From: Actinomadura rifamycini DSM 43936
GTDB lineage: Bacteria > Actinomycetota > Actinomycetes > Streptosporangiales > Streptosporangiaceae
Direction: 5' to 3'
Assembly: GCF_000425065.1 (NCBI RefSeq)
Contig: NZ_AULB01000010.1
Span: 186,001 to 250,000, forward strand
Length of the DNA: 64,000 nucleotides
Shown here: one piece after another, positions 24,321 to 33,218 of the stretch
How the letters are laid out: the number at the start of each line of letters is the position of its first letter
How positions within the stretch are numbered: position 1 is the first letter of the stretch
Made by a program: the position numbers and the translations under genes
The notes under the pieces: generated by a model
The model's database searches: none
Told to the model about the DNA's origin: nothing
The model's input: the letters and a program-made list of their open reading frames with translations, nothing else

Positions 24321-24694
24321 GACGCCACCGTCCGCGGCGACCGCAGCCACGTCCACGCCACCAGCAGCGCGGACGCTCCGAAGATCGCCATACCGAGCGG
24401 CATGTGCCAAGAGAGGATCCGGGACTGGCCCACGGCGACCTGCACCGTCTCCGCGGCGACGAGCGCGGCGCTCGCCCAGGCGGGCCAGGCCGGGCCGCGC
24501 CCCGGCCGCCACAGCAGGACCGCGGCGACCAGCTGCGCGTAGAGAAGGGCGTGCGTCACCCCGGCGTTGTTGCGGTGCCACGTCAGCATGTCGACATCGC
24601 CGGTGACGAAGAGCCCGGCCAGCGCCGCCTGCCCGAGGACCCCGGCCAGGTGCGCGGTCGCCGTCAGCCGCAGCGACCAGAAGATCATGTTCAT
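24317..24694 (-). CDS. Small membrane protein coupled to the multicopper oxidase
   Basis: 125 residues with four predicted transmembrane helices (about 8-30, 46-62, 70-90, 98-116). Conserved-looking polar positions include TWHRNNAG and SWHMPLGM, whose His and Met residues could bind metal or haem. ATG 24694 is followed by a second in-frame ATG. It is the first gene of the two-gene oxidase operon and is coupled to it by an ATGA overlap. A role in copper delivery or electron transfer is inferred from context only. Confidence 0.8.
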   Translation of the reverse strand: MNMIFWSLRLTATAHLAGVLGQAALAGLFVTGDVDMLTWHRNNAGVTHALLYAQLVAAVLLWRPGRGPAWPAWASAALVAAETVQVAVGQSRILSWHMPLGMAIFGASALLVAWTWLRSPRTVAS

Positions 24695-24868
24695 GCCCGG
24701 AATCGTGCTCGAGCCGCACGTCGCGGGCGTCGGGACGGGGATGGCATCTGCCTTACCGCGGCGGATGTACGCGGGCCCCGGGGCACGGGCGCGTACGCCA
24801 CGGGATGTACGCCGGGTCTCCGCCGCGCGCATGACGACGCGGGCCCGCCCTCGATCTACGGTGAGAGC

Positions 24869-26002
24869 GTGCGGATCAGTAAGGGCGATGCCCTGGTGGC
24901 GGGCGGCGCGCTGGCGGGGATCGTCTCGGGGACGTACGGCGGCCTCTCCTCCTCCGGGCCTTGGGAGCGGGACCTGGACGTCCTGGGTCTGTGCCTGATC
25001 GCGGTGGCGTCGCTGGCCCTGGCGTTCCGCCGGGCCGCTCCGGTGAGCGTCGGCGCGGTCACGATCGCCGCGGCCGTCGCCTACCACGCGCGCCACTATC
25101 CGGGCGTCTTCGCCGCAGCGCCCGCGCTGGCGGCCGTCTACACCGCGGCGGCGCAGGGGCGGCGGCGCCCGGCGATCGCGCTGGCCGCCGGGTTCGGCGC
25201 CATCGCCTGCACGCTGGTCGCGCTGTCGGACGTCGATCCGCAGCCGGGCGACGGGTTCAACCTGCTCAGCGGCTGGCTGGTCGCGATGGTCGTGGCCGGA
25301 GAAGTGGTGCGCAGCCGTCGCGCCTACCTGCGCGAGGTGGAGAGCCGCGCGGTCGAGGCGGAGCGCACCAAGGAGGAGGCGGCGCTGCGGCGGGTCGGCG
25401 AGGAACGGCTGTGGATCGCCCAGGAACTGCACGACGCGCTGACCCACACCATCTCGGTCATGAACGTTCAGGCGGCCGTTGCCCGGCAGTACCTCGACCG
25501 GGATCCCGTGCGGGCGCGGCGGGCGCTGGCGGCGGTGCGGGAGTCGGGGGCGGAGGCGATGAGCGAACTCCGGTCCACGCTCCAGGTGCTGCGCACCGAC
25601 ACGACCGGGCCCGATGCCGGGTTGGCCTGCCTGCCCCGCCTTCTCGGCAGGGCCGAGGCCGCCGGCCTGCACGTGGCCGCGAGCGTCGTCGGTGAGCGCT
25701 ACGAACTGCCGGCCGAGGTCGACCGCGCCGCGTACCGCATCGTGCAGGAGGCGTTCACCAACACGCTGCGCCACGCCGGGGCCGCGTCGGTCACGCTGAC
25801 CACCGAGTACCGTCCGCACTCGGTGGTGGTCCGGGTGGAGGACGACGGCGCAGCCGGCGCCGATCCGCCCGCGGGCCCCGGGATGGGCCTGATCGGGATG
25901 CGCGAGCGGGCCGTCGCCGTCGGCGGCACGCTGGCCGCCGGACCCCGCGTCGGCGGCGGCTTCGCCGTCCGCGCCGAACTCCCGGTCCCGGTTCCGGCGT
26001 GA
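24869..26002 (+). CDS. Sensor histidine kinase, NarL/DesK type
   Basis: 377 residues from GTG 24869. Four to five transmembrane helices fill residues 8-145, followed by a HisKA_3 dimerisation domain with phospho-acceptor His188 in AQELHDALTHTISV, and an ATPase domain with N box EAFTNTLRHA, D box VEDDG and G box GMGLIGMRERA. The extracytoplasmic loops are very short, so the signal is probably sensed in the membrane. It overlaps the response regulator by 4 bp and is divergent (174 bp) from the multicopper oxidase operon. Confidence 0.93.
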   Translation: MRISKGDALVAGGALAGIVSGTYGGLSSSGPWERDLDVLGLCLIAVASLALAFRRAAPVSVGAVTIAAAVAYHARHYPGVFAAAPALAAVYTAAAQGRRRPAIALAAGFGAIACTLVALSDVDPQPGDGFNLLSGWLVAMVVAGEVVRSRRAYLREVESRAVEAERTKEEAALRRVGEERLWIAQELHDALTHTISVMNVQAAVARQYLDRDPVRARRALAAVRESGAEAMSELRSTLQVLRTDTTGPDAGLACLPRLLGRAEAAGLHVAASVVGERYELPAEVDRAAYRIVQEAFTNTLRHAGAASVTLTTEYRPHSVVVRVEDDGAAGADPPAGPGMGLIGMRERAVAVGGTLAAGPRVGGGFAVRAELPVPVPA

Positions 26003-26676
26003 TCCGGGTCCTGCTGGCCGACGACCAGCCGCTGATCCGCGCGGGCTTCCGCGCGCTGCTGGAGATGGCCGAGGACATCGAGGTCGTCGGCGAGGCGGCC
26101 AGCGGTGTCGAGGCCGTGGAACTGTGCCGGTCCCTGCTGCCCGACGTGACCCTGCTGGACGTGCGGATGCCTCTGTTGGACGGCATCCAGGCGACCCGCC
26201 GGATCGGCGCCGCGCCCGACCTCGCGGGCGTCCGGGTCGTGATCCTGACCAACTACGCCATCGACGAGTACGTCTTCGCGGCGCTGCGCGCGGGGGCCTG
26301 CGGTTTCCTGCTCAAGGACATCGAGCCCGCCGACCTGCTGCAGTCGGTGCGGGTCGCCGCCGGCGGCGACGCGCTGCTGTCGCCGTCGATCACGCGGAGG
26401 CTGATCGAGGAGTACGTCGCCACCGTCCCGCGGCCGGCCGGCGGTGCGGAACTGGAGCGGCTGACCGCGCGCGAGCGCGAGATCGTGGCGCTCGTCGCGA
26501 CCGGGATGTCCAACGAGGAGATCGCCGCGCACCTGGTCATCAGCCACGCCACCGTGAAGACGCACGTCAGCCGTTCGATCACCAAGCTCGGCGCCCGCGA
26601 CCGCGCCCAGCTGGTCGTCTTCGCCTACGAATCCGGCCTGGCCGCCCCGGGAGGTGCCGCCCGGGGCGGCTGCTGA
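25999..26676 (+). CDS. Response regulator, NarL/FixJ family
   Basis: 225 residues from GTG 25999. The receiver domain has the acidic pair Asp8/Asp9, phospho-acceptor Asp54 (TLLDVRMP) and the conserved Lys in FLLKDIE. The LuxR-type helix-turn-helix is at about 152-210 (LTAREREIVALVATGMSNEE, HATVKTHV). It is coupled to the kinase gene by a GTGA overlap. The divergent multicopper oxidase operon is a possible target, judged from position only. Confidence 0.95.
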   Translation: MIRVLLADDQPLIRAGFRALLEMAEDIEVVGEAASGVEAVELCRSLLPDVTLLDVRMPLLDGIQATRRIGAAPDLAGVRVVILTNYAIDEYVFAALRAGACGFLLKDIEPADLLQSVRVAAGGDALLSPSITRRLIEEYVATVPRPAGGAELERLTAREREIVALVATGMSNEEIAAHLVISHATVKTHVSRSITKLGARDRAQLVVFAYESGLAAPGGAARGGC

Positions 26677-26825
26677 GCGGTTACGGGTCCGTCCGCCGCC
26701 GCACCGGGGGACGGACGCGTCGTGCGGACGGCGGCGAGAACCGCGGGAGTCCGTGCGGGAGACAAGGGGTGTTCATCCCGCTTCGATCTGGAGGACCGCA
26801 ACGTGCACCGACGACTGGGCGTCTC

Positions 26826-27434
26826 GTGACGGCCGAGGCCGTGCCCGCGGAACCGCCGGCGGCAGGCGCGCTCACCGACTCCGACGTGATCCGGCTGTCC
26901 CTGGACGACCCCGAATGGTTCGCGGAGTTGTTCGACCGGCACCATCGCCGGATCCATCACTACGCGGCGCGGCGCCTGGGTGTGCACGCGGCCGACGACA
27001 TCGTGGGCGAGACGTTCCTCGCGGCGTTCCGCCGCCGCGCCGCCTACGACCTGGCGCAGCCGCTGGCCCGGCCCTGGCTGTACGGGATCGCGACCACGCT
27101 GGTGGCCAGGCACCGGCGCGCGGAGGAACGGTACTACCGGGCGCTGCAGCGCACCGGCGCCGACCCGTTGCCCGAACCGCTGGCGGACGCCGTGGCGACC
27201 CGGGTCGCGGCCGAGAGCCAGCAGCGCAGGCTGGCCGGCGCGCTGGCCGGGCTGTCCCGGGGCGACCGCGACGTGCTGCTGCTGGTGGCGTGGGGCGACC
27301 TCACCTACGAGGAGGTCGCCCGCGCCTTGGAGGTGCCCGTCGGCACCGTGCGTTCCCGTCTCCACCGGGCCCGGCGCGTCGTCCGCCGCGCCCTCGGCGA
27401 TTCCGCGACGGCCGAGGAGGCCACCGATGAATGA
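26826..27434 (+). CDS. ECF-type RNA polymerase sigma factor
   Basis: 202 residues from GTG 26826. Region 2 (ELFDRHHRRIHHYAARRLG, DIVGETFLAAFRRR) and region 4 (LAGLSRGDRDVLLLVAWGDL, VPVGTVRSRLHRAR) are typical of actinobacterial ECF factors. The stop overlaps the start of the CU044_5270 gene by 8 bp, so the two proteins are translated together. No zinc-type anti-sigma gene is present; the downstream membrane protein may fill that role. Confidence 0.93.
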   Translation: MTAEAVPAEPPAAGALTDSDVIRLSLDDPEWFAELFDRHHRRIHHYAARRLGVHAADDIVGETFLAAFRRRAAYDLAQPLARPWLYGIATTLVARHRRAEERYYRALQRTGADPLPEPLADAVATRVAAESQQRRLAGALAGLSRGDRDVLLLVAWGDLTYEEVARALEVPVGTVRSRLHRARRVVRRALGDSATAEEATDE

Positions 27435-28455
27435 CCTCGACCCGCTCAAGAGCTTCCGCCGCGCCACCCCGCCGATCACGCCCGCGGCCGCCGACGCGGC
27501 GCGCGACCGGCTGCGCGCCGCCTGGACGGCCCCGCCGCGCGAGCCGCGCCGCGCCGCCCGGCCCGTCCGGTCGCCGCGGTGGCTGGTGTCCCGCGCGGCC
27601 GCCGCGGCAGCACTCGGCATCGCGCTCACGGCCGGAATCGGCATCGCGCAGAACACCGGCGATCCGCGGGCCGGCACGCAGATCGCGAACGCCGCCGTGC
27701 TCGGCGAACGGGCCGCCCGCGCCGCGGAGGACGTACCGTTCGCGATGCCGCGAGCCGACCAGTGGATCTACGTCAAGATCCGGGCGGCCCAGTTCAAGGG
27801 CGACATGAACACCTGGTGGCTCGGCATGGACGCCGGGAAGACCCACACCGTGGAGCGTTGGGAACGCGTCGACGGCCGGGCGAGGGCGGAGTTCATCGAC
27901 GGCGACCTGGAAGTGCGCTCCCCGCAGCGTCGCGAAGACCTCCAGGGCGACGTCGTCGGCTACTCGTTCCCCGGTCCCGACATGCACCGCGTGGTCAAGG
28001 AGCTGCCGACGGAGCCCGATGCCCTGCTGCGGGCGCTCTACGATCCGGACACCATGCGGATCCCCGACGACCCGGACGCGCCGGGCGGGCAACAACCGCG
28101 GCCGGACGACCGCGCGGTGTTCCGCACCGTCGCCGACCTGCTCCGGCGCCCCCTCCCGCCCGAACTGCGCGCCGCCCTGTACCGGGCTCTGCCGCGCATC
28201 CCCGGTGTCTCGGTCCGGACGGACGCGGCGGACGCGGCGGGACGGCACGGCGTCGCCTTCTTCGGCACCTTCGGCGGCTGGGCCGGCGACATGATCATCC
28301 TGGATCCGGAGACGTACCGGTACCTCGGCACCCGCTCCTTCGCCACCCGCGCCCACGCCCAGCAGGGCGAGGGCACGGTAGAGAAGGGCACCCTCCTGGA
28401 ACTGACCGCCCAACTCGAGATGCGCGTCGTCGACGAACCCGGCGCGCGGCGCTGA
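27427..28455 (+). CDS. CU044_5270 family membrane-anchored protein
   Basis: 342 residues. A cytoplasmic segment of about 50 residues, one transmembrane helix (about 55-78, AAAALGIALTAGIGIA) and a 260-residue extracytoplasmic domain with a WIYVKIRAAQ strand and DMIILDPETYRYLG near the end. This layout matches CU044_5270 proteins, which are habitually encoded right after ECF sigma genes. By analogy the short cytoplasmic part may bind the sigma factor; this is not shown by the sequence. Confidence 0.85.
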   Translation: MNDLDPLKSFRRATPPITPAAADAARDRLRAAWTAPPREPRRAARPVRSPRWLVSRAAAAAALGIALTAGIGIAQNTGDPRAGTQIANAAVLGERAARAAEDVPFAMPRADQWIYVKIRAAQFKGDMNTWWLGMDAGKTHTVERWERVDGRARAEFIDGDLEVRSPQRREDLQGDVVGYSFPGPDMHRVVKELPTEPDALLRALYDPDTMRIPDDPDAPGGQQPRPDDRAVFRTVADLLRRPLPPELRAALYRALPRIPGVSVRTDAADAAGRHGVAFFGTFGGWAGDMIILDPETYRYLGTRSFATRAHAQQGEGTVEKGTLLELTAQLEMRVVDEPGARR

Positions 28456-28822
28456 GCCGCCCCGCCCCAGCACCTCACCGACCAAGGTGAAACCACGCTC
28501 GGTTCGGCCTGGCGCGGCAGGCCGGACCGAGCCCGGTGTTCGAGCATCGCGGTCCCATCGATCAAAGTCGTCCGCGCTCCCCAGGCGTCTCGCTCGGAAA
28601 GCGGTTGAGTCGTCCTGGAGCGTTCCCGTAGCTTGCCTGAAAGCCATCGCAGTGAGGACAGAGGACAGAACCGCGTGACCCCGCCTGCTCTTTAGACCTG
28701 ACACCTTCTTCGCTCACCCGTAGCCGACGCTTCCGTCGGTTCCGCCGGGCCGCTCTGGCGTGCCCGGTCGTACGGCGTTCGAGGTCGCGCTCAATCGACC
28801 TCGTGTCAGGTCAAGAGAGATC
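28456..28822. other. Intergenic region with a hairpin and an inverted repeat
   Basis: No gene is visible. A stem cggcctg (28505-28511) / caggccg (28518-28524) lies 50 bp after the CU044_5270 gene and may terminate it. Near the other end cgaggtcg (28780-28787) and cgacctcg (28796-28803) form an inverted repeat 19 bp before the DUF1062 start, a candidate operator or leader hairpin. Confidence 0.5.
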
Positions 28823-29383
28823 ATGTCTTCACAACCTCATACCGTGCTGCCCTGGGTCGTTCGCCGGACCCGGCTGCCTCTCCTGTCGCTGCGGTGCGCG
28901 GACTGCCGGTCGCGGTCGGCCACGACCGGCGCCGGCAGGTTCCGCGTCAACGCCAACGGCAAACTGCTGGACGTGTGGCTGCTGGTCCGCTGCGTGTCCT
29001 GCGATCGGACGAGCAAGCTCACCGTGCACGAGCGGACTCCGGTCGGGCGCATCGACCCGGCCGCACTCCACGGCTACCGCGTCAACGATCCGGAGCTCGT
29101 GGCGTCCCGGCTGCTGGACCCGCTGCTCGCCCGGCGCAACCGCTTCGCCCTGGACTGGACGGACGCCTGGCGGCTGGACACCCCGCCGGGTCCGCTCGAC
29201 GGGGCGTGGCCGATCCAGGTGGAGGTCCACTTCGAGGATCCGGTGCCCGTGCGCCCCGAACGGCTTGTCGCGCAGGGGCTCGGCCTCAGCAGGAACGAAG
29301 TCCTGCGCCGGGTCAAGTGCGACATTCCGCTGCGTCGCAGGACGAGCGCGGGGTTCGCCTTCATCGTGATGCCCGAGGGCTAG
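28823..29383 (+). CDS. DUF1062 family protein
   Basis: 186 residues from the ATG at 28823, chosen for the agagag ribosome site 5 bp upstream. It matches DUF1062 proteins (VLPWVVRRTRLPLLSLRC, FRVNANGKLLDVWLLVRC). Two CxxC pairs, RCADC and RCVSC, about 50 residues apart probably form a zinc ribbon. The C-terminal half has helix-rich sequence (LGLSRNEVLRRVKCDI) resembling a DNA- or RNA-binding element. Function is not established. A strong hairpin follows the stop directly. Confidence 0.82.
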   Translation: MSSQPHTVLPWVVRRTRLPLLSLRCADCRSRSATTGAGRFRVNANGKLLDVWLLVRCVSCDRTSKLTVHERTPVGRIDPAALHGYRVNDPELVASRLLDPLLARRNRFALDWTDAWRLDTPPGPLDGAWPIQVEVHFEDPVPVRPERLVAQGLGLSRNEVLRRVKCDIPLRRRTSAGFAFIVMPEG

Positions 29384-29389
29384 CAGGGT

Positions 29390-29425
29390 GAAGCCGCGGC
29401 GGGCCGGGCGGCCCGCCGCGGCTTC
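29390..29425 (+). terminator. Strong hairpin terminator after the DUF1062 gene
   Basis: gaagccgcggcgggcc (29390-29405) pairs perfectly over 16 bp with 29410-29425 around a gggc loop. It begins 6 bp after the stop codon. Confidence 0.8.
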
Positions 29426-29520
29426 GCCGCCCGAACCCAACGAGATATCGATCCGGTGGTGGATCGTCGTCGAACCGGTCTGCTGTCGATGTGCGCCGCC
29501 GCGGCGTCGGTAAAAGGTCG

Positions 29521-29579
29521 GCGGACGGCGCGGGGCCCGGCGGACGGCGCGGGGCCCCGGCGGTCGCCGGGCCCCGCGC
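29521..29579. repeat. 19-bp tandem repeat whose copies pair with a downstream arm
   Basis: gcggacggcgcggggccc occurs at 29521-29538 and again at 29540-29557. The arm cgccgggccccgcgc (29565-29579) is complementary to the core of the first copy and, with one bulge, to the second, so two alternative hairpins can form. It lies just past the stop of the 101-residue minus-strand gene, which it probably terminates. Confidence 0.55.
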
Positions 29580-29585
29580 GCTCGT

Positions 29586-29891
29586 TCAGTCCTCGCCGTT
29601 GTAGGCGCGCAGTTCGCGGCGCGCCCGGTGACGGCTGCGGCGGCGCTCTTCGCGCCGGAAGAGGTACCACTCACGGCCGCCGCCGAGGGTGCCGCAGTCG
29701 AACAGGTAGTGGTCGGTGGCGCCCCAGTAGCAGCCGCTTCGTCCGCAGCGGTTCATGGACGCGCTGTCGGCGGTGATCTTCTCCGGCAGGGTGCACGGCC
29801 CGAACCGGTGGTCGTGCACGGGACGGCAGTTTACCATCGGCGCCTCGGCCATCCCCACCCACCAGGGCCGGGTCTTGTCGGTCTTGCTCAT
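29586..29891 (-). CDS. Uncharacterised 101-residue Cys/Trp/His-rich protein
   Basis: From the ATG at 29891, with aaaggtgac just upstream. The sequence is rich in Cys, Trp, His and Gly: RPWWVGMAEAP, CRPVHDHRFGPC, CGRSGCYWGATDHYLFDC and a strongly basic tail (RREERRRSRHRARR). Five cysteines and several histidines suggest a small metal-binding domain with a nucleic acid-binding tail. I do not recognise the family. It stands alone between hairpins and a long leader. Confidence 0.72.
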   Translation of the reverse strand: MSKTDKTRPWWVGMAEAPMVNCRPVHDHRFGPCTLPEKITADSASMNRCGRSGCYWGATDHYLFDCGTLGGGREWYLFRREERRRSRHRARRELRAYNGED

Positions 29892-30083
29892 ACGGTCACC
29901 TTTCGGCTCCGCGACGCCCCGGGTTGGGGCCGTCACAAGACCGGATGCACCGTGATCACCTCCGACTTCGCGCAACTGCGGCTCGGGACCGCGAGACGGC
30001 CTTGCCGCTCGGCGAACCCGCTTCCGACGTTACCGCGATCTTCAGTTGTTCGTGTGAAGGGCCGCCTCTCCGTCCGCGAAGGG

Positions 30084-30992
30084 TCAGCGTTTCGTGATCC
30101 GGTAGATCTGGCGGGCCTCGCGGTCGGTGACGGGACGGTCGAAGAACATCAGGTCGTCCATCCTGCAGTCGCACGGGTTGGCCTCGGCGTCGTCCTGCGG
30201 GAAGCTGCCGCCGATCTTGATACCGCGGGGGTCGGTGGCGGACGTGACGTCGGGTTCGGGCGGCCCGTCGAGTTCCCAGGGGTCGCCGGAGCGGGTGGAG
30301 AAGCCCGGCAGCGGCGCGCCGTTCTTGTAGAGCTTCATCTCCCCGGTGTCGTAGTCGAACGTCGCGGTCAGGTGCACCCAGGTGCCGGGCGGCAGGATCG
30401 AGCGCCAGTCCTCCCGCGCGGCGAACGTCTGCGAGGAGCCGCCGTCGAGGCGGCGGCCGAGGGCGACGACGCGCAGCTCGCCGGAGACGTCGATGATCTC
30501 CAGCAGGGCGCGGACGGCGTGGCCGTCGGAGTCGCCGGTGAGCACGCCCGACAGCCCGATCGCGTTGTACCGGTCGTCGGGGTCGGCGGTGTTGGTGTCG
30601 GGGCTCGGGTTGACGCCGGTCATCTTGAACCAGCCGGCGAGGGTCGCGCCGGAAGCGGCGTTGAACGCGCGCAGGGTCGGCACGCCGGCGGCGGAGTAGA
30701 CGCCGGCCTTCCAGTCGTCGTTCGGAGCGCCGTTCATCTGCCGGAGCCGGACGACGTGCCCGCGCGAACCGTCGCGGACGCGCATGGCGGCGCCGCCGTT
30801 CACCAGGTCGATGGGGGTGCGCGAGCGGCCGAGGTCGCGTTCGCGGGACGGGTCGCCGGGCATCGGGTGCTCGAAGTCGTAGTGGGCGACCAGGTCCTTG
30901 CGCGGGTTCGGCCCGGACGCCTCGGCGGGGACGGCGGCGAGGGCGGCGCCCAGCAGGACGGTCGTGACGAGGGCGGTGCGGCGGATGCGCAT
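30084..30992 (-). CDS. Secreted LamG/concanavalin-like domain protein
   Basis: 302 residues with a Sec signal peptide (MRIRRTALVTTVLLGAALAA, cleavage after AEA near 25). The rest is one LamG/laminin-G-like jelly roll (HYDFEHPMPGD, TLAGWFKMTG, GTWVHLTATFDYDTGEMKLY) ending in a short helix (DREARQIYRI). Such domains bind polysaccharides or act as accessory glycan-recognition modules. It follows the PQQ-type sugar dehydrogenase gene by 54 bp on the same strand and is probably cotranscribed. Confidence 0.87.
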   Translation of the reverse strand: MRIRRTALVTTVLLGAALAAVPAEASGPNPRKDLVAHYDFEHPMPGDPSRERDLGRSRTPIDLVNGGAAMRVRDGSRGHVVRLRQMNGAPNDDWKAGVYSAAGVPTLRAFNAASGATLAGWFKMTGVNPSPDTNTADPDDRYNAIGLSGVLTGDSDGHAVRALLEIIDVSGELRVVALGRRLDGGSSQTFAAREDWRSILPPGTWVHLTATFDYDTGEMKLYKNGAPLPGFSTRSGDPWELDGPPEPDVTSATDPRGIKIGGSFPQDDAEANPCDCRMDDLMFFDRPVTDREARQIYRITKR

Positions 30993-31046
30993 GTCGGTCT
31001 CCTCGGGGAGCCGGACGGGCGGGGCGGCCCCGCCCGTCCGGTGGGG

Positions 31047-33143
31047 TCATCGGGCGGGGGTCCCGCGGACGGTCAGGTCGCGGAGCCGGCCGATGTTGTC
31101 GAACGAGCCGAAGCCCACCCGGCCGGAGCCGAGCGCGGTGTCGAGGGCCGTGAAGACGGGACGGTCGGCGCCGTCGGTGTACACGGCGATCTCGCCGGTG
31201 CCCGCGCAGTGCCGCACGCGGACGTCGTGCCAGTTCGCGTCGGTGACGGCGGGCGGCGCGCCCTTCGACCGGTTGGCGTTCCACTGCCGGTCGATGCGGA
31301 CGCGGTCGGCGCCGTTCACCAGGAAGATCCCGTTGTGCGGGTAGACGGTGTTGTCGCTGGACAGGTGCGCGTAGTAGAAGTGCGTGTCGTCGCGGTAGCC
31401 GAACACGACGATCACGTCGCGGTCGGACTCGGCGACGGGCGTGTCGAGCCGCACCTGCGCGTCGATCTGGGCGGAGGCGAACTCGGGGCCCTTGTCCAGC
31501 ACCGCGTACTCGAAGGGGCGGCGGGGGCCGGGGCGCGCCTCGCCGGCCTCGGCGAGGACGACCTGCCCGTGCTCGAACCGCCACTTCGCCGGGGTGACGG
31601 GCGACCAGTCGCCGGCGTCGGCGGCGTGCCCGACGCGGGCGGGGCCGGTGCGGCACTCGGCGAACCGCCGGGTGTCGACGATCTTCCAGATCGTCCCGTT
31701 GGCCTTGGAGAGCAGGTACAGCTCGCCCTTGGCGTCGGAGCCGATGCGCAGGTCGACGCGCTCGTCCCCGGCGAGGTCCCGCATGGTGACGGGCTCACCG
31801 GCCGTGGTGTAGGCGGACAGCTCGTAGATCTGCGCGCGGTCCTCGCCGGCGGGGTCGCGCTTCATGTCCGACTCCTCGGTGTAGAAGAGCCGGCCGTTGA
31901 CGATGTCGCCGAACAGGTACTTGCCGCGCAGGGCGTCGAGCTTGCCGCGGTAGACGTAGCCGCCGGAGATGGCCTTGCCGACGTCGCTGCGGCAGTCCCA
32001 GTCGGCGGGCGGGTCGTGGTCGTAGGCGGCGAGCGGGTAGTTGTAGCCGTACTCGAGGTCGTCCTCCGGCAGCGGGTACAGGTGGCAGCGGTCGTCCTCG
32101 CGGAAGGTGAAGGCGCCTTCGCGTTCGCTCCAGCCCAGGTTGTCGCCGGGTTCGATCTCGTGGATCGACTCGATCTCGTGCTCGCCGATGTGGGCGAGGA
32201 ACAGCCGCTTGGAGCCGCGGGTGTCCCAGCTGAACCGGTGCGGGTCGCGCATGCCGTAGGCGTAGATCTCGGCGAGCTTGCCGTCCTGGCCGACGAACGG
32301 GTTGTCGGCGGGCACGCCGTACTCGCCGTTCACGCCGTCGGTGCCGGACGGGTCGATCCGCAGGATCTTGCCCTGCGGCATGGCGAGGTTCTGCGGGTCG
32401 CCGCCGTTGGCGCCGACGTTGCCGTTGCCGCCGTCGCCGACCGCGAGGTACAGCATCCCGTAGTCGGGGTCGCCGGGCCGGGCGTTGGGGTTGAAGTCGA
32501 TCTGCTGGAGGTTGTGGATCCGCCCGGAGAACCCGAACCGCAGGACCTCGCGGTGCGTGCCGCTGAAGGTGCCCGCGGACGGGTCGTCGGCGATCCACTC
32601 GGTGAGGACGCCGTGGTAGCCGGTGTTCGGCTGCTCGGGGAGGTCGGGCTCCTCGGTCTCGAGCGCGTCGCCGCGCTCGACGTGCGTGGTGTAGAACGTT
32701 CCGTTCTTCGCGAACGCCGGGTGGAACGCGACGAACCCGAAGCCCTGGCCGAGCCCGGCGGCGGAGTAGAAGTCGGGCGCGAACGTCGCGCCGACGTCCA
32801 GGTAGGCGCGGGGCGTGCGGGTCTTCTTGTCGAGGAAGTACAGCTTGCCGTTCAGGTCGGGGACGAACAGGCGGCCCGAGCGGTCGGGGAGCTCGCCGAC
32901 GTGGTTGATGCGGTTCCAGCGCTTCAGCCGGTCGTCGGTCGGCGGGGCCGACGGCTCCGATTCGGGCAGCTGGGCGACCTTCTCCAGGACGAGCCCGAGC
33001 CCGGCGGGCGCGGGGTCCTCGGGGATGGGGTCGAGGATGGGCGCGGGGGCGGGGGCCGTCTCCGCCGCCGACGCCGGCGGTGCGGCGACCAGCGACGCCA
33101 GCAGCGCCGTGATCGCGAGCGGACTCACGATGAGTTTTCGCAT
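31047..33143 (-). CDS. Secreted PQQ-dependent glucose/sorbosone dehydrogenase-like protein with C-terminal jelly roll
   Basis: 698 residues. A Sec signal (about 1-26) precedes a Pro-rich linker and a six-bladed propeller of the soluble aldose/sorbosone dehydrogenase family: HVGELPDRSGRLFVPDL, GFGFVAFHPAF, YLAVGDGGNGNVGANGGDPQ, GKILRIDPSG and AYGMRDPHRFSWD. Residues about 520-698 form a second module like DUF1080/LamG (FGYRDDTHFYYAHL, WHDVRVRHC), presumably carbohydrate binding. The family oxidises sugars outside the cell with PQQ. Two LacI-type operators sit 29-55 bp upstream of its start, tying it to the LacI gene at 39584. Confidence 0.87.
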   Translation of the reverse strand: MRKLIVSPLAITALLASLVAAPPASAAETAPAPAPILDPIPEDPAPAGLGLVLEKVAQLPESEPSAPPTDDRLKRWNRINHVGELPDRSGRLFVPDLNGKLYFLDKKTRTPRAYLDVGATFAPDFYSAAGLGQGFGFVAFHPAFAKNGTFYTTHVERGDALETEEPDLPEQPNTGYHGVLTEWIADDPSAGTFSGTHREVLRFGFSGRIHNLQQIDFNPNARPGDPDYGMLYLAVGDGGNGNVGANGGDPQNLAMPQGKILRIDPSGTDGVNGEYGVPADNPFVGQDGKLAEIYAYGMRDPHRFSWDTRGSKRLFLAHIGEHEIESIHEIEPGDNLGWSEREGAFTFREDDRCHLYPLPEDDLEYGYNYPLAAYDHDPPADWDCRSDVGKAISGGYVYRGKLDALRGKYLFGDIVNGRLFYTEESDMKRDPAGEDRAQIYELSAYTTAGEPVTMRDLAGDERVDLRIGSDAKGELYLLSKANGTIWKIVDTRRFAECRTGPARVGHAADAGDWSPVTPAKWRFEHGQVVLAEAGEARPGPRRPFEYAVLDKGPEFASAQIDAQVRLDTPVAESDRDVIVVFGYRDDTHFYYAHLSSDNTVYPHNGIFLVNGADRVRIDRQWNANRSKGAPPAVTDANWHDVRVRHCAGTGEIAVYTDGADRPVFTALDTALGSGRVGFGSFDNIGRLRDLTVRGTPAR

Positions 33144-33171
33144 TCCGACCGTCCTTCTCGTGGGGGTGGGT

Positions 33172-33198
33172 GGAAAGCGCTTACTGGAAGCGCTTTCC
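33172..33198. promoter_or_regulatory. Paired LacI-type operators upstream of the sugar dehydrogenase gene
   Basis: ggaaagcgctt (33172-33182) and aagcgctttcc (33188-33198) are exact inverted copies, and each holds the palindromic core aagcgctt typical of LacI/GalR sites. The same core occurs at 39484-39499 before the LacI gene. They lie in the 75-bp gap after the isomerase gene, giving the dehydrogenase/LamG unit its own regulated promoter. Confidence 0.78.
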
Positions 33199-33218
33199 GG
33201 ACTTCGGTGCGGGCGGGG

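Noticed and set aside
29931..29957. cgtcaca resembling an ECF41 -35 element on the plus strand
   Set aside because: The position for the -10 element reads gatc and no plus-strand gene follows.
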